NCBI GenBank assembly: GCA_001579985.1 | Contig: LRSR01009584.1 | Location: 1-64,000 of the forward strand | Length of the DNA stretch: 64,000 bases | DNA from: Hypsibius dujardini | Taxonomy: Eukaryota; Tardigrada; Eutardigrada; Parachela; Hypsibiidae | Direction: 5' to 3' | Part shown: piece by piece, positions 44,200-56,383 of the stretch | How positions within the stretch are numbered: position 1 is the first letter of the stretch | Layout: each line of letters opens with the position of its first letter | Notes under the pieces: generated by a model | What the model saw: only the letters and a program-made list of their open reading frames with translations | What the model was told of the DNA's origin: nothing | The model's database searches: none | Translations under genes and position numbers: made by a program

Positions 44200-47100
44200 A
44201 TGAACAATAGCACACAATTATTTCCACCGCTCAACGGAACTGCAACGACAATGGTAGCATTCCAATACTTCCCTCAATTGGTCTGGATCTGCGCCGTCCT
44301 GATTACAACCGCTTTCGGAACGTTTGCTAATGTTCTTCTTCTGGTGACGCTTTGCGTGTATAAACCCTTGCGTCAATCCTCTAGCTGCCCATTAATCATC
44401 CACTGTATTGCCATCAACCTTTATATGACTGCTGTTACCGTTCCTGGATCCACCATCCCGTCGTTTCTCGGACCGAATTTCGACCTGCCTCATAATTTTT
44501 GCCGATATCAAGTTAGTTATTAAAGAAAATGCAGACATGGAGTTTAAATTTATATGCTGATTTAGGATGATTTTTCTTTTATATTTTTCTAAAATTTTGG
44601 CTAAATACAGTACAGGTAAACACTTAGGGAACGTTTAACAATTATGTCAGCAAATTTAGGGGGGTACGTGTCAGCAATCGATGACGAGCTCTGACGTATA
44701 AGGGGTGGGGGTCTGTCCTTGGATTACGTCACCAATTTTAAATCTCAACATTTCCTTGATTCTGAGAGTTTGAAAAAACGTGTATTTCAGTAACATTTTA
44801 TAGACCTGTATGCCATTATTCTTCCCTTCATTTGAGCATCATACTAGTACTGACAAGAGGTTCCGATAGCTCCACCAGAAAAACAGGTACGTCACTTGGG
44901 GGGCTACATCTACTTGATGCCTTCTCCACCAGCGCATTGGAATCGCCAGTCTCAGGAATTTCTATTTCTGTTTCAAAGAACCACCTCTGCATGACACTGA
45001 ACGAGGAAGAAGATCTTGATGACGACGACTAGGAAATACGAAGAGACTGTCGACCGACATTCCCATCATTACCGATCTAGATGCTTTCTTCGTTCTGATT
45101 TTGAAAATGCGGATAACTAAGTGTTATCGGTGCTGAAATTTTATTATTAAATCGGAAATTTAAGATTTTGACGCATAGGGGGTTCCAACGGCGCTGACAT
45201 TAGCGTTTGAAATTCGGGGGGGGGGCGTAGAAAAAAAACTGACGGGCTCTGATAGTGGGGAGGTAGGGGGTAAGGCCGCCTAATATCGAGCGCTGACGTA
45301 ATTGTTAAACGTTCCCTTAAAATACAAGTCACCATCTCCTGAAACTTATCATTTAGTGATTCTAATAATTTTAAATTACGTTTGATTTATACAAGACAGC
45401 GACGATGTCTTTCCAAGTGCATGCCGCCTTATTTCATCATCTTTAATTAAAGTACATACGCATTAACGCGAGTTATAACGCCCAATGTCGTCAAATGATG
45501 ACATAGCGACCTCCAAATTTTCACGCAGAGGAAGCTTTAGCCTTTAGCTTTAGTATTAAAAGTTGGTATCTTGCTTGACAATCAGAAATTATACTTTGGT
45601 TATTTGCTACTTGACCAATGTCCAGCAGAAATTGCTGAAGTTAACCAGTTCTCATTTTTTTAGCGAAAAAGGTTTCCGCAGGCTGTGAGCCGGCCAAATA
45701 TGTGGTTTGGCTGTGAGCCATGTGATTTTTTTCACCCAACAAGTTGACCATCTATTGACAGTCTCCGAAATTAATTATCTGAGTCAGATTGTTGACTAGC
45801 ACGTGGCCAGTGGTCAACAGAATTGCCCAATTTTTGTCTAACAACGAACAAAACTTACTACTATGGAAAATTTTCGATTGATTGATTGATGTTTTGACCA
45901 AATATGGCGGAAACAAGTGCAAGAACCATTTTTCAGCCCCAATTTTGTTTCTTATCGACAGTAAACAGTATAGTCAGCCCAAGGAACACGAATTTTTCAA
46001 AGTCGCCCGAAAAATTGTAATTTTTTTTCTTAATGGAACAGAACTATGAAAGGACAAAATTCTTCTGGCAATCAAATCCTCTTCGATCTGGCACAGGGCG
46101 TTAACGGGCTAACCGGACTCGTTTGAAAATAATTAATAAAGTATACCGTAAGAACAGCCGCCTTTTCAGGTATTATTTTCCTCCGCATATCCACTCATCG
46201 CTTTTTCTGAGTGCCTTCTCGCTCTGCATCGCCTCAGCGCCGTTATCCTCCCAGACGTTTTTCGTTCAATTAGCACCCGAAAAGCAACGACAGTTCTGAT
46301 TGTCCTACCGTGGCTAATGACCACTATCCTAAACGCGTTTCCCGTCGCGGAGGTTGGCTTTAAGTTTATCCGAAGTAAGGTCACCGGAGGCTGCGCCTTC
46401 ATTTCGACAGAAGGATCTACCTTCCACATGTTGCTCTTGTCGATATTCGCCAGCCATGCTCCGACGGCTGTGATGGGATTAAGCTACCTTGTGGTTCTGG
46501 TGAAGACATCGAGGGATCTGAAAAGGCGGAGAAGCAGCCGAAATTTGCGGCGAAGGATGGAGATCAGCCGGACGCTGTTTGTTTCTTTTCTATGGCAATG
46601 CATGACGATCTATCCGATCTTGTTCTTGCTGGCATTTTCTGGGAAACAATTTTCGACGAATATCCCACTGCAACTTGGAATTCGTTGGCTGACACACAGC
46701 TACAGCGCCATTAATCCGGTTTGTCGATATGTGAAATGCCGATTTTCACCTTCTCCCTTTATAACATTTTGAAATTCAAAAAAAGCCAAATGAAGGTTTG
46801 AAAGTTCCAATAAACGGTGTTGGAAAGAATATTAATATTGAAAATAATCATCGGTTGGAAAGAAAAGAGATTACAATAAAATAAACGGTATTTTAACCGT
46901 AACGATATTTAAGTGAAGTGGTTAATAAGGTTTAAAAATGTTGATTTACTTAATTATTAATGTTCCCCTTGATATGCTTATGCCAAACCCACACGTGATT
47001 GCGGTAATTTATCACCGACGTGAAAAATTCACCCAATCACATTTAATTTGTAGGTTCTTTTTTCCAGTTAATTTATTTTGAATTCTAAAAGGTAGCGCAA

Positions 47101-48001
47101 GTCGCAACCTTTTGGAATATCTATAGGCGATTCATTTGCTGGCATGTTCTCACGTGTTTTAATCTTTAACGTCTCGTCTTTAATACGAGGAACCTGGCCG
47201 AATTCTAGCGTCCGTGCCTGCTAGCTAAATTCGAGGCTCTCTGGTTTAATGAAGATCACATGTGTCATATCAAGCGAAACCTTCACCACTACTTATCTGA
47301 TATATGTTGCGCCATTTTGTTCTCACCAATCAATTTCCATCAATTAGAGCCGCAGGAAACACGCTAGCTCCTTTTCCGGTTGTTTAGACGACTTGATAGT
47401 GCGACCGTTAAATTAGTTGAGAAGTGGGCAGGGACACGCTCTAAAAAGTAAAAAGTGTTTGGATGATTGAAACGCATGCAACGCCCCTTCGATTTTAGTT
47501 GAAAATGTCAGTCATGTTTCTGTCTGATTCTCTGTCTCTAGCGATATTTGTTTCTTCCAAATTTAAGTCCAATAATTTTCAGCTGGGCCCGTTTTCTGCA
47601 GGCGTGGAAGGCCAACAAAAAAGCATTGCTTCTTCCTTTGGGCTCGTTACACTGAATTAACTATTTATATTTCAAAGTGGCTCAAATTTAGCCGGAAAAC
47701 AGGATGGTTAAAATTTGGCCAGACTCCTCGTACAAATATACCAAGTCCTTGAAAGTTTACTTCGTTAATAAGTATTTTCGCACTTGGCCATGATGCCCGT
47801 TAATGTGTGTCTTTTTAGGTGTTTTTCTGGGCCAGCAGCCGGCTATTCCAGGAAGGAGCTCGGGAGGTGTTTCGTTGCCGTTGTTGGATGCAGTTAAAGC
47901 AGCACGGTTCTGTCGGACCGCAAGGAGAACCGCACGGAGAAGGAACGAATAGAGAAATGAGCACGAATGCTCCGACACGTGACAGGAGCTTGCGTTATTG
48001 A
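44200..48001 (+). CDS. Receptor K: class A 7TM receptor, 3 exons, 347 residues
   Basis: Orphan G-protein-coupled receptor of the same superfamily branch as A to F. Exons 44200-44511 (ends CRYQ, donor gttagt), 46170-46718 (after ttttcag; ends INP, donor gtttgt) and 47819-48001 (after tttttag; begins VFFWASSRLFQEG). All introns are phase 0. MNNST start with sequons; N44 in FANVLLLV (TM1); N73 in IAINLY, where most receptors have Asp 2.50; C101; LALHRL for DRY; GGCAF in loop 2; APTAVMGLSY in TM5; RNLRRRMEISR; FLWQCMTIYP in TM6; SAINP-VFFW in TM7. The C-tail ends DRSLRY. The TM2-TM3 intron sits 12 codons after the one in D and E, so the two are not the same intron. Intron 1 carries a Harbinger-type MITE. 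Confidence 0.87.
44627..45316. mobile_element. PIF/Harbinger-type MITE, 690 bp, in receptor K intron 1
   Basis: Terminal inverted repeats of about 26 bp beginning GGGAACGTTTAACAATTA and ending TAATTGTTAAACGTTCCC, flanked by TTA on both sides (44624-44626, 45317-45319). The same intron of receptor L has a single TTA (AACACTTACAATACAAG), an intact empty site. TWA target duplications mark PIF/Harbinger. No transposase. Confidence 0.85.
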
Positions 48002-48401
48002 ACTTTTACACATAAATCTTTGCATTATAACCCCTAAGACAGAAAATACCTCGATCATACAGTAGATCTGAGATGATACAAAGAATAGTTCGATGCTTTC
48101 GACATCTGATCCTTGTGATGTTACAGCCTGTTGGCCGCAGTCACCAGCGAGATGTCCATTGATGGCTTTCCATAAGGCGCACGTCTAACTCGAATTCGTG
48201 ACGGGAGTTCGTGTAGCGACTTAAAAGAGGCGCCTTTTGTTGTTTGAATGTCTGAATGTGATTGCGAACCAGAATAATTACGAATTGAGATATTTCTGTA
48301 GGGAACGGAGTTACAATACGGAATTCTTAGTGCCGAATGGGTTTCTGTAGAAACTTGCGACGGGTTCGCTCTAAGAAGTCATGGTAGCGGCAAGAAAGAG
48401 C

Positions 48402-48841
48402 ACGAGGTAAAACTTTTAATTCGGCTAACGGGCAAAATCGCTTTTAATTCGGCTAGCTTTTTGCGTTCCAAGCTCCCTCAGTGTCAGTGACTTGAATACA
48501 GACGTTGAAACTTTGATAAAGTCAAACAAAATTTTGCCTAAAAGAGGAAATTGAGAGAGGGGCAGGAATATCTTTGAAGAGCTTAGACGGTTGTTTTGAA
48601 AAAGTAAGAAAACATTTTGCTGTAAAAGTGACGGAATTGAGGCTGTAGAGGCGCCACTCGCCGGTGCAGCTCAGGCATACTAGCACACCTTACAGTCTAC
48701 ACACTCTTGTCAGACACACACAGGCACATTGCAGTTCACAGCAGGTGCGTTCATTCTTGTATTGAGAAGTGCGACACTTGCGCCCCCTAGCCGAATTAAA
48801 AACGATTTTGCCCGTTAGCCGAATCAAAAGTTTTACTTCGT
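48402..48841. mobile_element. MITE with about 50-bp terminal inverted repeats, 440 bp
   Basis: Left arm GTAAAACTTTTAATTCGGCT, then AACGGGCAAAATCG and TTTTAATTCGGCTAG; the right arm is the inverse with few changes. The right copy of the duplication has only short unrelated sequence here. Target duplication not resolved. Superfamily unknown. 48850-50070 shows no gene. Confidence 0.65.
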
Positions 48842-50078
48842 ACTCAACTTGATAGTTAAGTCACGATCGCTTAAGGCGATATGAGACTAAATAGCAAGCC
48901 GTATGGGACAGTGATAGATGGGGCGCCAAGCAGTGCGACCAACCGTCACATCCTCCAAATTAAGGACGTGAAAAGCTACCAGTGAATATTGTTTAACTTA
49001 CAGTCAGTCCCAAGAAAACCTCTGCTCACGTGACTTTTGTTTTCTAAACTGGCCGAAAACCCCGCCCTAAAATGAACCGTTTCTGTGCGACCGATCAGAA
49101 CATGCAGTGTATACTTAATGCATAATTATACATCATATTTCGAATCAAAACGCAAGCAGGCAAACAATAAACAAGTAAAATGACAGAAATAAACATTTGA
49201 ACAATACAAACATTGAGAGAAAAATAAATTCGGAACCGAAATTCAAATTTAGACATCACAACATTTTTGAAAAACAGTTAACAACTATAATTTAAAGCGT
49301 TAAACCTCAATACCCCGATCGAAATCAAAAATTCTGCATAACTTTCTGCCGCAAAGTGTGAACTGCCATTGCTGCTTCAGGAGGAATTCGCCTTCCTTTG
49401 ACCATATTTAAGTCAAATTTTACTAAATCAGCCAATCAAAAGCAAGAGCAGCAACAGAAAACAGCAGTCATGAAAAGCTGCAAAAAAAGCTGATGAAAAC
49501 TCGAATTCAAATCTTTGGGCAGTTTCCCTGCAATTAAGTCATCAGTTATTGCAGTCCTATACACAGGTAAACTGCTATTTGTTTTTTGAGATTGCGAGAT
49601 AAGCCAATTTTTGGTGGGCCACTCGGTTCAATTACCTCCATCTACTAATATCGAAAAAATTTTATTCGCACACTTGTCGCACCACATCGCTCTCTGTGCG
49701 CAAAAAGCCTATGTTATGCAAGCGAAGTTTTTCTTGGGGCTAACTGTACTAGCTTACCCTTGTACCATTGCGATAGATTAAAAAACGACCTTACATCAAC
49801 CTCTTGAGATGGAAGAACAGTGATACTTCACACCAACCAAGTTATCACACTAACACGCTTCGTCACAATTAGGCTTATTGAGATTTTTGTTTTAACACAT
49901 GCGGGAACCTGGGGGGTCTTATTTGCAATGACCCTGGGATTTCAAAAAATACTCAAGAACGTCTTTTGCTTTCACCACTAGCAAGTATGTTTAGACCTTT
50001 CTTAAACTGTCGCTGTAGAAAATGTCGTAGAAAATTATCATGGATGTCCATGTAGCATATAAACCCCCACCATGAAAG

Positions 50079-50541
50079 TCAACCGCGGCGTGACGGGAGC
50101 CAGTCTCGTCCGGAAAGGTCACGTTTGTCACGTTGAGTAGCGGTGGAAACTTTGCGATATTTCACTGCGCCTGTTGCCCATCCATTGATGCATGACCCGA
50201 ACGTTGCAGCCATCGCCAGCAATAACATTAGACTGCTGAAGAGCTGCATTCTGCCTAAAAAACAAATGAGCAACAGCTGAAATTAACCGAGGAAATCAAA
50301 GGGTCAATGAGCTGAATGAATTCGTTCTTATGAAAAGATAGCTCAGTTTTGAATTGATGAGTTCAGAAAAATTAAGCCTCCCCCGCCATTTAAAGGGGAC
50401 TATAAATTGGTCTCACTTTATTGGGGAAAAAAGTTACAAAAATAAGACATAAAAACGTATTTTTTAACAAATAATGTAACGAGCAAACAAAACCTCGTGA
50501 AGGCAAAACAAACATCTTGAAAATAAACCCACAAACTCACC
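50079..50541 (-). CDS. Small secreted-peptide precursor, 56 residues, with 5' UTR exon
   Basis: Coding exon 50254-50079 with ATG at 50249. MQLFSSLMLLLAMAATFGSC is a clear signal peptide. The remainder has one KR site (TQRDKR) and an RR near the end (LPSRRG), so processing could release DLSGRDWLPS or a close form. One or two cysteines only. It may be a neuropeptide-like or other secreted peptide. No match to a known peptide family. The ATG sits 5 bases after an acceptor (tttttag). A matching donor (GAG then gtgagt) ends a leader exon at 50541, and a TATA box lies 70 bp above it. That arrangement supports a real gene. No clear AATAAA after the stop. The right copy of the duplication keeps only about 30 bp of it. 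Confidence 0.55.
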
Positions 50542-50610
50542 TCAAATGTCGTTTGCGCACCCTGTTTAACAATGTTAGATAGCTTCAATTAAGAAGCACC
50601 CAAGTAGTGG

Positions 50611-50619
50611 TATATATAT
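50611..50619 (-). promoter_or_regulatory. TATA box of the secreted-peptide gene
   Basis: CATATATATACC on the minus strand. Transcription would start near 50585, giving a leader exon of about 45 bases ending at the donor at 50541. Region 50640-51290 has no other gene. Confidence 0.4.
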
Positions 50620-51297
50620 GCTGTATACAAAATGTATTAAGCAGAGACAGAGTTGGGTTGAAGCTGTTACATGTTTTACGGATCCACCCGTGCCTTTTAT
50701 ACCGTAAAGCAATAGATACTAGAAGCACCCAGAACCGCTCCTGTATTCTAACGGTCAGTTTCATCTTTTAGCAAGGATGTAAAACAATAAGAATTGACGT
50801 CACTGCAGATCTTGCAAACCGACGCGGATTGCGCGCTAAAATCCGTTCTTTCTGTGTCCAAACAAAGACAATAGTTTTAGAGTGCATGCGCCCGTGCGTC
50901 AACTGCACCGAAGAACCGCGCACATCCGTATGTCGTGCACACGGATGCAGTCATATTTGTTGCGCATTCCCTGTCAAATGTCACTTCTGATTGTGAGTCC
51001 TGGCATATGGAAGCAGCATGGCAAAGACGACATAGGCGCGAGACAGAACATTTCGGCAACCCGCTTCCGTGTCATAATATTGTATTCCGTGCAGTTATGT
51101 CACATTTACGTCTGTCGGTTTTTATCGACATGACCTCCTGTACACAAGTTAACAAAAAAATTTTAAGACGGGGCGCAGGAAAACTAAGAAAATTATTTTC
51201 ACAAAGTTACGTAAGAAAATTAACGAAATTAAAATGCGAATATGGAAAAGTTCCTACTTATTAAATGCAATTGCAGTCAGAAACTGCAGTTTCTTAA

Positions 51298-51868
51298 CCC
51301 TCTGAGTGCCGGTCAGCTTACACTGGCTTAATTCTTCCTTCAAACTCCATTTGCTCATCGAGCATTTGCACTTTTTTGATACGGTTTTTTGCTTTGATCC
51401 TCTAACAAAACCGTAAAATATAAAGTAAAAACAACTTTTGAAAAAAACTTTCGGAAGTGGTGAGAACTCATTAAGCCAAATTTGGCTTAAACTTAAATGG
51501 CATGTATACTAACTTGCGGTACGTGCTGAAAAAAAAATTCCGGGCTTCGAAATTAAAAATGGTCCTAGCCAACAACCATACCAATGAAATCCAGTTGAAA
51601 ATGAAATAAACAAGCAATCGAGAGCGGAATGAAAAAATTGAACTCACTAGGAAGATGTTTTGATTCCCTATTGGCAAAATGTCAGATGTTGTCAGGTTGT
51701 TGTGTGGAGGCGCAACAGCGCCGTCTGGCGCTACGGCACTAACTGAGCAGGGAAAGTGCCAAATGAACCCTTGTCATGTTAACCATACAAGTTAGGTACT
51801 CCCTATTTAAGCCAACTTTGGCTGACCCAGCACTACCCGTATACCTAAAACACCCGGCAACCAGAGGG
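51298..51868 (-). mobile_element. piggyBac-type MITE, 571 bp, inverted copy of 20393-20954
   Basis: Begins CCCTCTGAGTGCCGG and ends CCGGCAACCAGAGGG, with TTAA on both sides (51294-51297, 51869-51872). The right copy of the duplication has a single TTAA at the matching point (62391-62394). Insertion is therefore later than the duplication. Confidence 0.85.
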
Positions 51869-52510
51869 TTAAAAAGGTTTACAAAGCACTTCTTCTCATG
51901 GCATGGGTTTAGTTTGTGGCTTATTGTTACTTCAGAGTTATGCTAAATTCATTCTTATTCTCCTCAATTTCTAGCCGAGCCCTAACATCATGATTACCGA
52001 AATTATTCATGCTGCATCAGCCACATATTGCAACCCAAACATCACATCGAAATCTCTAAATGGCTGCATTTATGCTGACAGCTACATCTGTTAACCGCTT
52101 TGTCTGCCTGTCAAAGATTTTTTCCGGTTGCGAATAATTTATTCCACTTGCCATCAGCTTCAGTTAATTGAATAAAAAACACATAAAAAACGCACTGGCC
52201 CTGCTATTTCTTCGGATACAATCGACTCTCCTCGATACTAAATCACTGTGCAGTTTGATTTGATACTGAAATTTCAAAATACCTGTGGCTTCATTTAAAG
52301 CGTTTTAGAGATACATGTCTAAATACCATAATATATCTCGGGATGGCCGAACCTTATTATCACCAAACCGGTAGGGATCGAAGACCCTATCACTCCTGGT
52401 AAATGAAGAAGTGGTGCTTCTCAGGACCGGTTGCTACGCTTATTAGAGCCGACTTCGTGAGCTGCGAGCGGCCCTTCGAACTCAGCCAGAATCACGGCTT
52501 GGATTTCGAA

Positions 52511-53124
52511 CGATTGTTCCAATAAAACACGATACTCTAATGATTAGCTATGCAATGTTTGTCGACTGTGTGTCGACCTACCACTCTTATTTCGACCAGA
52601 ACTAAAATTGACATTCCTCCGTCATGTCATCAGGACCACATGGTATCTGCATCGCGGGACAGATTCTCCACCAAACTTTCACCAAAGTCGTCAAACACAT
52701 CGTTCTCTTCACCCTCGTTGTTGAGAGGGAAAAGATGACGTAAGGAAACAGTAATAGCTTCTCCCAATCAGCGGATCCGCCGACGTTGCGAACTGCGGAT
52801 AGCATGCCAATCAATGAATCGCAAAACGCAAACCGCAAAACGTGCCGACTTTGGGAAAAGTTCACTCAGCTGATTGGACTGGCGTCATGGGAGAGTTTTG
52901 TTGACAGATCGGCTGGTACGGTAGTAGCAGGGGCGGTCGTAGTGGGAGCGTGTAGATCTATTTGACGGTAGATGTTGTTGGCTGGGGCTGTGAGACAGGC
53001 GTGCTCCCCTTGTGGCGACTAAGAGACTTCGATGGGCGGCCGCAGTCCGGGCAATCAATCAATCCACCCGACGGGGACGACAAGATGTTGCGTTGTTTGA
53101 GTGACAGACACCGGCAAATTTTTA
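52511..53124. other. Spacer between the two segmental copies
   Basis: Unique sequence joining the left and right copies. Pyrimidine-rich and GTTG-rich words, no gene, no terminal repeats. It is the place to look for how the duplication arose. Confidence 0.4.
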
Positions 53125-53621
53125 ATTTTCCAATTTATTAAATTGATTCGGCAATCGGCAATGCTATGCCTACTTTGTATTCAAAATGCGGAAAACGCTG
53201 AAGGATTTATCGTTCGCCTGGTTTTGAGTGTAAAAACTTTTAATTTCACGTACTTTGAAAGTGCCTCGTTCAAAATGCACTTTAGAATCGATGGGCGTTA
53301 CCGCAGTAGCAACATCGTTTTCCATACCAGAGGGACAGAGCCTAGCCCACTCTCGAAGCTGATCCGAACTTTTAGAGTGAAATTCTTATTAGTCCGTTCC
53401 ATGACATTTAAAGAGTTTCTGCTGATAAAAAATAAATTTCAGATTGAATCGTCATCGGAATGGTTTCCGAAAACTGTGAATCAAACCTTCTCAAAAATCG
53501 AAGTTTCTGCAGCCAGAAGCAAGGAAGAAAAATTTTGAAGTGTTTTCTGAACTTTCAGATTTCACCAAGTAAGTTTTTCTTGTAACATAACCGACGAAAT
53601 CAGTTTGTAAATCATCCCTAA

Positions 53622-55034
53622 CCCTAGCATGTTTTCGAAGGTCCTAAAAACATTTTTAGGACCTTTTTCGGAACAAATTTCACGACATTTTTGGACAAAA
53701 AAAGGTGCTCTTAAACTGCCGCTATTTTGGCCGAGTGCCAAAATTTGTCCCGCGCTGAAAGGAACAAATTTAGTCCACCGACCGTTGTTTGAAATTTCGG
53801 ACTTTATTTGGGCCTTAATTTGTTCCACATTTGGTGCTCTTAAACGTCCTTTATTTTGGCCGTATGGCAAATTTTGTTCACACGCAGAACGGACCAAATT
53901 TGTACCAGTAGGACTTAACTGTACCATCATTATCGAAATTCACAGAAAAGGATTCATGGCCATCAGATCCTGAACTAAAAGAGAAAATTAATGGCAAGCA
54001 TTTTATAACCAACGCAAGAGCTCCATTAAAAAACCGCCAAAACGGGAAAAATCAACAATAGCGGTCGTTTTCCCTCGCCGTCGGTAATAGAGCTAACTTC
54101 ATTCCTGCCACCTGAAAAGAAAAATGCAATTTTTCTTTGAGCTAGTTAGTGGTTAGCTGCATATTGTACAAATAAAAATCTTTTTCCGTTAAAACAGGAT
54201 TTTGCATTTGGCATGTCAGCCGTTGAGAAAATGTATCGCAAGACAGACAGGGATAGATTGATTGATTAGAAACACTTTTGGAGGTAAAACTTAATGTCAG
54301 TGCGAAATCTGCAGCGGTCAGTTAACCTATACCTCTAGTTTCATTTAGATTTATTTGATTGCATCCCTAATTAGGTTTAAGCTCCTAATTAACCCTACGA
54401 CCGCCGCAGAGATCAAACTGACAAAAAAGCAAAACCAGCAAAAGGTGCCGCCAATCAATCAATCAACCACCGCCAGCCTAGAGCAAACTTAACGGTTACC
54501 AAAACCAAACACTCACGCAAACAGTGAAAGGAATCTTATTAAACCAAACGCAACTTAACTTCTTGCAGTATTCCAGCAAACTTCCATCAAAGCTGCGCAG
54601 ACGATTATTGACATCCGGCTGAGACCAGCGAAAAAGAAACTAAGTCGTTGAACGGCCTGTTCAAAATGGGAATCAAATTAAAAAACCCATTCATGACCGA
54701 AACAATTCATTCCCGTACTAGTATTTACCTGTTTTAATTGTGGCGTCTTCCTCCGTAATAAAACATGAGAACAGCAGATCAAACGACACCACAAACTGTT
54801 ACATTTTTGGAAAACCGTTGGCGTCTCGCACCTGGGCATTGTGCAAAGTGCAATGCACGATTTATGCGTGCATCGCGCACTGCGCGTTGCACAGGACCTT
54901 TTGATTTAAATAAGATCCGGGGGACAAATTATGATCCCAAATTACTTAATTTGTGCCCTTCGCTGTATGAAAAAGTCGCAAATTTGTCCTACGGCCAAAA
55001 TAGGGGGCAAAATAAATCCCCACCAGTACTAGGG
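53622..55034. mobile_element. PIF/Harbinger-like element, 1413 bp, no transposase seen
   Basis: Flanked by TAA (53619-53621, 55035-55037). The left copy of the duplication has one uninterrupted CATCCCTAATACTGAAC at the same point. Ends begin CCCTAGCATG and, inverted, CCCTAGTACTGG. Inside, a module TATTTTGGCCG with AAATTTGT lies in direct orientation near 53721 and 53857 and inverted near 54990: subterminal repeats. A self-complementary stretch, GGTCCTAAAAACATTTTTAGGACC, begins at 53640. Long frames here are fragments without transposase motifs. Confidence 0.65.
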
Positions 55035-55479
55035 TAATAATGAACTTAATTTCGAAACCAACATGGAGACATTTGGCCATCCCGTTCTCAGAATCCTTCG
55101 AATTTATTGCTCCAGAAATGATAGGGGATCGTAAGGATCGTAAGGGTCGTAAGGGTCCGATCGGTTCTTCGATCAGTCAGCCATTGCCATTATGGACTTA
55201 AAGTACTAACTTTATTGTTTAGTCAGAACGGTTATTGTTGCTAAATAGAACTCAGTGTTAACGAAAACTATTATTCAAAATTAAATACCACGAAGACTGC
55301 ACGACAAGGAATCCTTTCTTGAAAAGAAGCACTACACTGCTGGCCTTGCACCATAAAGGATAAGTTTCCGGGTGCTCGAAATTCGAGAACCGGTAAAAGA
55401 ATACAACAAACTTCAATTTTTGTATAGCAAATGAGTTTCCAATCCAGACGGTGACGTATTGGCCTTTAGGCAAAGTGGT

Positions 55480-55960
55480 CGTCGAATGCGTTAACGGAGA
55501 GAAGAATCAAATTTTGGAGGGAAGGATTTTTTTGTGGGGAGTGGGTTATTTTGGGCTTGGGCTACAAGTCCCCCCTTTCCCTTTCTCCTATTTGGCTATT
55601 TTTGCTTTTAAAAGTGCTGACTAATGTCCTATTAAGTAATCATAATAAATTTGATAATTCTGGAAAGCCCAATTGTTCTTCAATCATTTATTATAAAAAC
55701 CCCTAAATTTGGACATTATCGAATAAGTGGTGTTGGCATAACCATCGGAGTGAAGATAAAAGTGGGCGTTTTGGTTTTTCACTCCGCGCTCGCTCGGGCA
55801 ATGTTTAATATTTAGGGTTTGAACTGTATTCTGACGAGGAAATAATAAGGATTCCAGAAAAACTAACCCACATTTTATCGAATTGCAGGGCACCAGTCAA
55901 CATTGAAACATATAAAAAAGGGGGAAGGGAGGGGACTAGTAGCCTAAGCCGTTATTTTGT
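55480..55960 (+). repeat. R1 repeat body, right copy
   Basis: Counterpart of 42650-43030, with CTACAAGTCCCCCCTTTCCC and TGGAAAGCCCAATTGTTCTT. Poly(G) run at 55974. Confidence 0.5.
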
Positions 55961-56383
55961 GTGTAGTAGCGAGGGGGGGGGGATGATTCGCGTACGGTCG
56001 AAACTACATAACAATGTTCTTCTGACGTGGATTAGGCCTCGATGCAGCTGACCGAGCGGAATCCCAATAGCTCCTCAGGGCTCGTTCAATGCCCGACTCA
56101 AAAGGATAGCGAACTCTTTAAAGTTCACACCGGCATAGATCAAACCAACCCGTTGGCGGGGCATGACAATGCCCTGGCATTTACAATTTATATATATATA
56201 TACAAAGCCTTTGACATTTGGATTGTTCGATTGGGTCCGATTCCACATAAGTGAAAAATTCCATTTTGCACGTGCATATAGCAATGAACCTCCGGGGAAA
56301 TTACTAGAACCTCTTAATTCACGAAATGTTCCACGCCAACGCTGATGGTTTGTCCTAGCAAAAGAGTGACGGTGTATGAGTGT

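Larger units (their letters stand above)
41670..52510. repeat. Segmental duplication, left copy (receptor K), about 10.8 kb
   Basis: Collinear, same orientation, with 53125-63431. Anchors along the length: CACGTACTTTGA (41815/53255), TAAGGGTCCGATCGGTTCTT (42302/55150), the three receptor exons, CTAGCTCCTTTTCCGGTT (47364/60560), GCATCCATTGATGCAT-like (50179/62168) and TTTTAGAGATACATGTCTAA (52302/63213). Copies differ by several clean transposon insertions. Confidence 0.85.

Noticed and set aside
53562-53973. Open frames on both strands at 53562-53973
   Set aside because: Made of the subterminal repeat modules of the Harbinger-like element, with no protein features.
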